Part shown: positions 59,466-64,000 of the stretch, one piece after another
Numbering within the stretch: the stretch's first letter is position 1
Layout of the letters: the number at the start of each line of letters is the position of its first letter
Origin: an uncultured Bacteroidales bacterium
Lineage (GTDB): Bacteria > Bacteroidota > Bacteroidia > Bacteroidales > UBA932
Reading direction: 5' to 3'
Assembly: GCA_900316675.1 (NCBI GenBank)
Contig: ONDR01000007.1
Coordinates: forward strand, 102,022-166,021
Length of the DNA: 64,000 nt
Made by a program: the position numbers and the translations under genes
Notes under the pieces: model-generated
What the model saw: the letters and a program-made list of their open reading frames with translations, nothing else
The model's database searches: none
What the model was told of the DNA's origin: nothing

Positions 59466-60529
59466 AGCGTTCCTTTTGAAGAGGGGAGGGCGTCATCAAA
59501 TACATTGCGGCGGACGGCCTGGCGAAGCGCCCTTGCAAAGGCCTTGAAAATGGCTTCCGCAAGATGATGGTTGTTCTGGCCTTCGGCCTCGATACGCAGG
59601 TTGCAACGGGCTTCGGTGCATAGTGATTTAAAGAAATGCGGGAACATCTCCGTAGGGGTGTCACCAATGAATTCGCGCGTGAAATCTACTTTCCAGACAA
59701 AGTCTGCGCGGCCGCCGAAGTCAATGAGAACCAGGGCTTTGCATTCGTCCATGGGGAGTACGAAGCCGTATCGCTCTATGCCGCGTTTGCTCCCAAGAGC
59801 CTGGTAAATTGCCTGGCCCAGAACTATGCCTACATCTTCCATGGTGTGGTGCTCGTCTACCTTAAGGTCTCCCTTGCAGTCAATGGCCAGACTGATTCCG
59901 CCATGGTGGGGGAGCTGCTCCAGCATGTGGTCAAAGAAGTTAAGGCCGGTGTTTATTCCTGAGGGTCCTTTCCCGTCCAGGTCAAGGGTAAGTTTTATAT
60001 CCGTTTCCCGGGTTTTCCGGGCGATGCTAACCTGTCTGGAACTGCTGCGCACGGCTTCGGCAGCTTCCGCCCATGTCATGGGACCAATCTGCAGGGCCTT
60101 TGCGCCCAGGTTGGCGGCCAACTGAACATCTGTTTCGCGGTCACCTATCACAAAGCTTGCAGAGAGGTCATAGGAGCCGTCCATATATGCCCCAAGCATA
60201 CCTGTGCGGGGCTTGCGGGTAGGGGCGTTATCCTGGGGTAAAGACTTGTCAATCAGTATATTGTCAAAGGTGATGCCTTCCCCGGCGAGGGTTTTCAGCA
60301 TCAGGTTTTGGCAAGGCAGGAAAGTCTCTTCCGGGAACAGGTGGGTTCCAAGCCCGTCCTGATTGGAAATCATTACAAGCTCGTATCCCAGGCCGGTCAG
60401 CGCCTTAAGGCCGGAGATGGCTCCGGGAACAAAGGCGAACTTCTCCAGGGAATCTATCTGCTTGTCTTCCGGCTCTATCAGGATTGTGCCGTCCCTGTCA
60501 ATAAACAGGACTTTTTTAAGCTCGTTCAT
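59462..60529 (-). CDS. hisB: Bifunctional histidinol-phosphatase / imidazoleglycerol-phosphate dehydratase
   Basis: This 355-residue fusion has an N-terminal HAD phosphatase ([55 protein letters not shown]) and a C-terminal dehydratase ([76 protein letters not shown]). The phosphatase part lacks the Cys/His zinc loop of the E. coli enzyme: the segment before RKP reads [12 protein letters not shown]. This is probably normal for this lineage. Stops and starts overlap by 4 nt. Confidence 0.96.
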   Translation of the reverse strand: MNELKKVLFIDRDGTILIEPEDKQIDSLEKFAFVPGAISGLKALTGLGYELVMISNQDGLGTHLFPEETFLPCQNLMLKTLAGEGITFDNILIDKSLPQDNAPTRKPRTGMLGAYMDGSYDLSASFVIGDRETDVQLAANLGAKALQIGPMTWAEAAEAVRSSSRQVSIARKTRETDIKLTLDLDGKGPSGINTGLNFFDHMLEQLPHHGGISLAIDCKGDLKVDEHHTMEDVGIVLGQAIYQALGSKRGIERYGFVLPMDECKALVLIDFGGRADFVWKVDFTREFIGDTPTEMFPHFFKSLCTEARCNLRIEAEGQNNHHLAEAIFKAFARALRQAVRRNVFDDALPSSKGTL

Positions 60530-61557
60530 ATCTTGTAATTGTCCAGTGCGTTCAATAAAGAATCGTTCTCTGCCGGCAGACCTATGGTAAGCCGCAGGCA
60601 GCCTTCGCAGCCTGTAATGCGGCTGCGGTTACGTACTATGATGCCCTTCTTCAGAAGGTAGGAGTACAGGGCATCGGCATCATCGACACGAATCAGGATG
60701 AAGTTGGCATCGCTGGCGAAGACCCTTTTTACAAAGGGGTAGCGGGGGAGGATGGAATTCAGCCTTTTCCGTTCGTATATGATTGTATGTACTTCATCGT
60801 CAATGGATTTGCACATGAAGGACATGGCCTTTTCCATGGCGGCCTTGCTAAGGTTGTAGGGGTACTTGACCATGGACATAAGGCGGATGATTTCAAGGCT
60901 TGAAATGGCCAGTCCGATTCGCAGGCCTGCCATTGCGCGGGCCTTGGACATGGTCTGCAGTATAATCAGATTATCCCGCTTGGTCGCCTCTGTCACCAGG
61001 CTGCCTTTCTCTGAAAAGTCGATGTATGCCTCGTCCACTACAAGAATGCCCTTGAAGCGGTCGCATATATCCAGCAGCTGTTCTCTGGAAAAGGCGTTGC
61101 CTGAAGGATTGTTGGGCGAGCAAAGGAACATCACCTTGGTATTATTGTCGCAGGCGGCAAGAAGTTTTTCTGTGTCCAGTGCAAAGTCCCGGTCAAGCTG
61201 GACACTGCGGACAGCAATGTCGTTGATGGCTGCTGCAACGCCGTACATACCGTAACTTGGAGTCATAATCACGGCATTGTCCTTTCCCGGCACGCAGAAG
61301 ATCCTGAAAACCAGATCAATGGCCTCGTCGCTTCCGTTACCAAGGAAGAGATTATCTGCGGGGATTCCCTTAATAGGGGCAATCTTTGCCTTGAGCGCAG
61401 CCTGATGCGGGTCCGGGTAGCGGTTGAAGCCATTTGTATATGGGCTCTCGTTGGCATCCAGAAAGATGCCAATGTGGCCGACATATTCGTCCCTGGCCGT
61501 TGAATAAGGTGTTAAGGCTGCGATATTGGGCCTGACAAGGTGGGTGATACGGCTCAT
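60526..61557 (-). CDS. hisC: Histidinol-phosphate aminotransferase
   Basis: This 343-residue fold-type I PLP enzyme has [73 protein letters not shown] and the PLP-lysine region [16 protein letters not shown]. The C-terminus has [20 protein letters not shown]. It overlaps hisB and hisD by 4 nt. Confidence 0.96.
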   Translation of the reverse strand: MSRITHLVRPNIAALTPYSTARDEYVGHIGIFLDANESPYTNGFNRYPDPHQAALKAKIAPIKGIPADNLFLGNGSDEAIDLVFRIFCVPGKDNAVIMTPSYGMYGVAAAINDIAVRSVQLDRDFALDTEKLLAACDNNTKVMFLCSPNNPSGNAFSREQLLDICDRFKGILVVDEAYIDFSEKGSLVTEATKRDNLIILQTMSKARAMAGLRIGLAISSLEIIRLMSMVKYPYNLSKAAMEKAMSFMCKSIDDEVHTIIYERKRLNSILPRYPFVKRVFASDANFILIRVDDADALYSYLLKKGIIVRNRSRITGCEGCLRLTIGLPAENDSLLNALDNYKI

Positions 61558-62831
61558 TTTCCTTCTATTCTGATTGTTACGGCGCGGGCATGGGCGTCAA
61601 GGCCCTCGGCGCGTGCCATGTTGACGATTGTGGGGGCAAGCGAGGTCAGTCCTTCGCGGGAAAGCTCCTGGACTGTCATCTTGCGCATGAAACTGTCCAT
61701 ATTGACTCCGCTGCAAGAGCGGGCCCATCCGCTGGTGGGAAGGGTATGGTTGGTGCCGGATGCGTAATCACCTGCGCTTTCGGGGCTCCAGGGGCCTACG
61801 AATACGCTGCCTGCAGCGGTGATATGTCCTGCAAGCTCTGCCGCATTATTCATGGCGATGATAAGGTGCTCGGGGGCATAGGCCTCTGCAAAATCAATCA
61901 CATCCGTCAGGGTAGGGAAGACTACGGCAAAGCTGTGTTCCAGAGCTCCGTCAACCTGGGCGTCGCGTGGCAGCGATTCTTTCTGCTTTTCTACTTCTGC
62001 CAGCACCGTGGCGGCATAATCCTTTTCTGTGCAAACCAAAACGGCAGTACTGTCTTTACCATGCTCTGCCTGAGACAGAAGGTCTGCGGCAACAAAAGCG
62101 GCCGGTGTGCTACTGTCTGCCAAAACCATGACCTCCGACGGCCCTGCAGGCATGTCGATGGCTGTGTTTCGGCCGCTTACAAGCTGCTTGGCCAGGGTGA
62201 CGTAAGGGTTGCCGGGGCCAAAGATCTTGTCCACTTTGGGAACGCTTTCGGTACCAAAAGCCATGGCGGCTATGGCCTGGGCTCCGCCAATCCGGAAGAT
62301 GCGGGTTACTCCGCATTCGCGGGCGGCAAACAGTACTTCCGGGGCTACAGAGCCATCCTTACGGCATGGAGTGCAAAGAATTCGCTCGTGGCAGCCGGCC
62401 AGTGCGGCCGGAACGGCAAGCATCAGTACGGTAGAGAAAAGGGGTGCGCTGCCGCCGGGAATGTACAGACCTACGCGGCGGATGGGCACGGGACGCTGGG
62501 TGCAAACCACGCCCTTTCCGGTTTCTACGCGAACTTCTTTTGGCATCTGTGCCTGATGGAAGGCTTCAATGTTCTTCTTTGCCGCTATTATTGCTTCGCG
62601 GACAGCGTCCGTAACCTTGTTGCAGGCTTCTGACACCTCGGTATCTGATACTTCCAGTGGCGCATCAACCTTGTCAATCTCTGCCATCAGGCGCTTCAGG
62701 GCCGAGTCACCATCCTTTTCGACGGCTTCCAGAATAGCCTCTACACGAGTGCGGATGCCCTCATAATCAACGCCCTGCCGGCCGGTCAGTTTGTTCCATT
62801 CTATCCGTGCCGGATTCTCTATAATTCTCAT
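61554..62831 (-). CDS. hisD: Histidinol dehydrogenase
   Basis: This 425-residue NAD- and Zn-dependent enzyme carries out the last two oxidations to histidine. It has IRRVGLYIPGGSAPLFSTVL, RIFRIGGAQAIAAMAFGTES, DKIFGPGNPYVTLAKQLVSG, DMPAGPSEVMVLADSSTPAA, LLSQAEHGKDSTAVLVCTEK and APEHLIIAMNNAAELAGHI, plus NHTLPTSGWARSCSGVNMDS. It overlaps hisG by 4 nt. Confidence 0.97.
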   Translation of the reverse strand: MRIIENPARIEWNKLTGRQGVDYEGIRTRVEAILEAVEKDGDSALKRLMAEIDKVDAPLEVSDTEVSEACNKVTDAVREAIIAAKKNIEAFHQAQMPKEVRVETGKGVVCTQRPVPIRRVGLYIPGGSAPLFSTVLMLAVPAALAGCHERILCTPCRKDGSVAPEVLFAARECGVTRIFRIGGAQAIAAMAFGTESVPKVDKIFGPGNPYVTLAKQLVSGRNTAIDMPAGPSEVMVLADSSTPAAFVAADLLSQAEHGKDSTAVLVCTEKDYAATVLAEVEKQKESLPRDAQVDGALEHSFAVVFPTLTDVIDFAEAYAPEHLIIAMNNAAELAGHITAAGSVFVGPWSPESAGDYASGTNHTLPTSGWARSCSGVNMDSFMRKMTVQELSREGLTSLAPTIVNMARAEGLDAHARAVTIRIEGK

Positions 62832-63679
62832 AAGATGATTTTGTCTACGTCCATCACAAGTATACCCTCGGCACCGATTGCCTTAAGTTGCCGCACCTTG
62901 GTCCAAAGGTCTGCGGCGTCAATAACCGAATGCAGGGAACACCAGTCTCCGGTAGCCAGAGGCATGACGGTAGGGCTGCGCATGGCGGGCAGAATCTTAA
63001 TAGCCTCGTCCAAAGAGGCGTTGGGAAGGTTCATCATCAGGTATTTTTTGCCACGGCTTACGGTTTCGGAGTCGATGCGGAACAGCAGGTCGTCGATAAG
63101 TACCTGATCCTCGGGTGAAATGTGCTTGTTTGCAATTAGCACAGCCTCTGACTCGAAGACGGTCTCTACTTCACGCAGGCCATTGGCGATGAGGGTGCTG
63201 CCAGAGGAAACAATGTCAAAGATGGCATCGGCGATACCAACGGCCGGGGCAATCTCTACAGAGCCTGTAATAACCTCTACCTTTGCGTCTATATTCTTGC
63301 TCTCCAGGTATTTACGAAGTATGTTGGGGTACGATGTGGCTATGCGGCGGCCATTGAACCAGGCGGGGCCGTCATAGTCTTCCCCCTTGGGGATGGCCAG
63401 ACTCAGGCGGCAGGTGCCGAAGCCAAGGCGGCACAGTACGTTTACGTCCGAGCCGCATTCCTCAATTTCATTGAGGCCGACTATGCCAAGGGTGGCGGTA
63501 CCGCCTTGTACTACGTTGGGAATATCGTCGTCTCTAAGGTAGAGAGCTTCTATCGGGAAGGTCTGTGATTTGGAAAGAAGTTTCCTTTTGGGGGCATCGA
63601 CCTCTATGCCTATGTTTTGAAGAAGGGAGAGGCTCTCTTCATTGAGCCTCCCCTTGGATTGTATTGCAATTCTGAGCAT
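62828..63679 (-). CDS. hisG: ATP phosphoribosyltransferase (long form)
   Basis: This 283-residue enzyme catalyses the committed step of histidine synthesis. MLRIAIQSKGRLNEESLSLL, LYLRDDDIPNVVQGGTATLG, CRLSLAIPKGEDYDGPAWFN, KVEVITGSVEIAPAVGIADA (with IFDIVSSGSTL, the PRPP loop) and the C-terminal regulatory domain (LPAMRSPTVMPLATGDWCSL, GAEGILVMDVDKI) are all present. This is the long HisG form that carries its own histidine-feedback domain and needs no HisZ. It is the first gene of the operon. Confidence 0.97.
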   Translation of the reverse strand: MLRIAIQSKGRLNEESLSLLQNIGIEVDAPKRKLLSKSQTFPIEALYLRDDDIPNVVQGGTATLGIVGLNEIEECGSDVNVLCRLGFGTCRLSLAIPKGEDYDGPAWFNGRRIATSYPNILRKYLESKNIDAKVEVITGSVEIAPAVGIADAIFDIVSSGSTLIANGLREVETVFESEAVLIANKHISPEDQVLIDDLLFRIDSETVSRGKKYLMMNLPNASLDEAIKILPAMRSPTVMPLATGDWCSLHSVIDAADLWTKVRQLKAIGAEGILVMDVDKIIL

Positions 63680-63686
63680 ATCTGTA

Positions 63687-63717
63687 CACTATTCAACTTA
63701 AGAAGTTGAAGGTAGTG
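63687..63717 (-). promoter_or_regulatory. Hairpin in the hisG leader
   Basis: CACTATTCAACTT and its complement AAGTTGAA-(GG)-TAGTG form a stem of 13 pairs with a 2-nt bulge and a 3-nt loop. It ends 7 nt before the hisG start codon and could hide the translation start or act as an operator. No leader peptide with histidine codons was found on this strand. Confidence 0.4.
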
Positions 63718-63752
63718 AATATTCCAGCGAATGCAACAGTTTGTGTATAAAA

Positions 63753-63770
63753 AGGATATTTTTATATCCT
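63753..63770 (-). terminator. AT-rich hairpin with T-tract upstream of hisG
   Basis: On the minus strand AGGATAT-AAAA-ATATCCT is followed by TTTTTAT, an intrinsic-terminator layout with a weak stem. It could end the preceding regulator transcript or, if transcription enters from upstream, act as an attenuator for the his operon. No exact TAnnTTTG box was found between it and hisG. Confidence 0.4.
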
Positions 63771-63853
63771 ATCCTGCCACTAATTCTGAATGATTTGTTA
63801 TAATTCCGGATTTAAAATGCGAAGAATCATCATCAAAAGCGGTACTATCGGTA

Positions 63854-64000
63854 TCATGATATTGCTCCTGCATTAAGGTATTCCTTCAACGAATTAATGT
63901 AATTCTCAAAGGCTTCGCGGCCAGTGGAGGTAAGACTGCAGGTGGTGCATGGCATCTTGCCCTTGAACCCCTTTTCTACATTGATGTAGCCTGCAGAGGT
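63854..64000 (-). CDS. Winged-helix transcriptional regulator, C-terminal part only
   Basis: The last 48 residues of a gene that continues past the right edge: GYINVEKGFKGKMPCTTCSL then TSTGREAFENYINSLKEYLN. The pattern (G-Y-I-x-V-x-K-x-F, K-P-x-T-T-x-x-L-T-x-x-G-R-x-A-F) is that of the wing and final helix of the PF13601-type (MarR/PadR-like) DNA-binding domain. It lies upstream of hisG on the same strand, 174 bp away. A link to his regulation is possible but unsupported. Confidence 0.65.
   Translation of the reverse strand, partial: TSAGYINVEKGFKGKMPCTTCSLTSTGREAFENYINSLKEYLNAGAIS

Noticed and set aside
63680..63853. Histidine leader peptide before hisG
   Set aside because: The only short minus-strand ORF (about MIPIVPLLMMILRILNPEL) contains no histidine; the repeated ATC/CAT pattern is on the other strand.
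1..64000. CRISPR arrays, tRNA/rRNA genes, insertion sequences, prophage
   Set aside because: No regularly spaced repeats, no tRNA-like cloverleaf with CCA-end or rRNA motifs in the gaps, and no transposase, integrase or phage structural genes were recognised by eye.

Overview
The window looks like a chromosomal segment of a member of the Bacteroidales (phylum Bacteroidota); I cannot resolve family or genus. Three things support this. It carries a Mfa/Fim-type (type V) fimbrial locus. It carries families largely confined to the phylum (DUF3575, FimB/Mfa2 anchor, DUF4290, DUF3822, FISUMP). Many genes are preceded by an exact Bacteroidota -7 box (TAnnTTTG), in two cases with TTTG 20 bp upstream. 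Coding density is very high: no gap without a gene exceeds about 175 bp. I saw no rRNA, tRNA, CRISPR array or insertion sequence.

Layout. (1) 1-3230: a leftward uracil-permease-like protein fused in frame to an adenine phosphoribosyltransferase domain and cut by the window edge, divergent from a FecCD-type ABC permease/ATPase pair; the two units share a palindromic promoter. (2) 3401-19929: an eight-gene fimbrial locus, with a DUF3575/OmpA-like outer-membrane protein, two large stalk-type lipoproteins, a FimB/Mfa2-type anchor, a third stalk paralogue and three further lipoproteins likely to be accessory or tip subunits. (3) 19989-29704: polA (5' end frameshifted by an 8-bp tandem duplication), an ECF sigma factor, rsmG and an addB-addA-like recombination nuclease pair. 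(4) 29767-33531: DUF4290, ftsK and a LolA-like protein, convergent with apbE. (5) 34613-37477: a FISUMP lipoprotein, then lemA and two TPM-domain genes. (6) 37521-40823: a minimal ComEC-like protein (leftward), then ackA-ptb. (7) 40975-46885: a leftward unit of NrnA, two FKBP-type lipoproteins, a MATE exporter, a cytidylate-kinase-like protein and a serine hydrolase. (8) 46996-56793: a membrane-anchored hypothetical, DUF3822, rsmD, a DAACS symporter, an esterase, a small secreted protein, a CstA-type transporter, a HerA-like ATPase, dtd, and a VTC/DUF4956 pair. (9) 56807-63679: a complete leftward histidine operon hisG-D-C-B-H-A-F-IE, preceded by the tail of a winged-helix regulator.

How parts fit together. 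The fimbrial genes are tightly spaced or overlapping and probably co-transcribed. ackA-ptb would make ATP from acyl-phosphate in fermentation. hisG to hisIE encode all steps from PRPP/ATP to histidine, using fused HisB and HisIE.

The observations most worth checking are the permease-APRT fusion, the multi-branched inverted-repeat element at 39-40.98 kb (40839-40976), the 8-bp duplication breaking polA, in-frame palindromic insertions in the ABC ATPase and in AddB, and the paired palindromes around the polA promoter. Everything here is read from sequence by eye; no database search was run.
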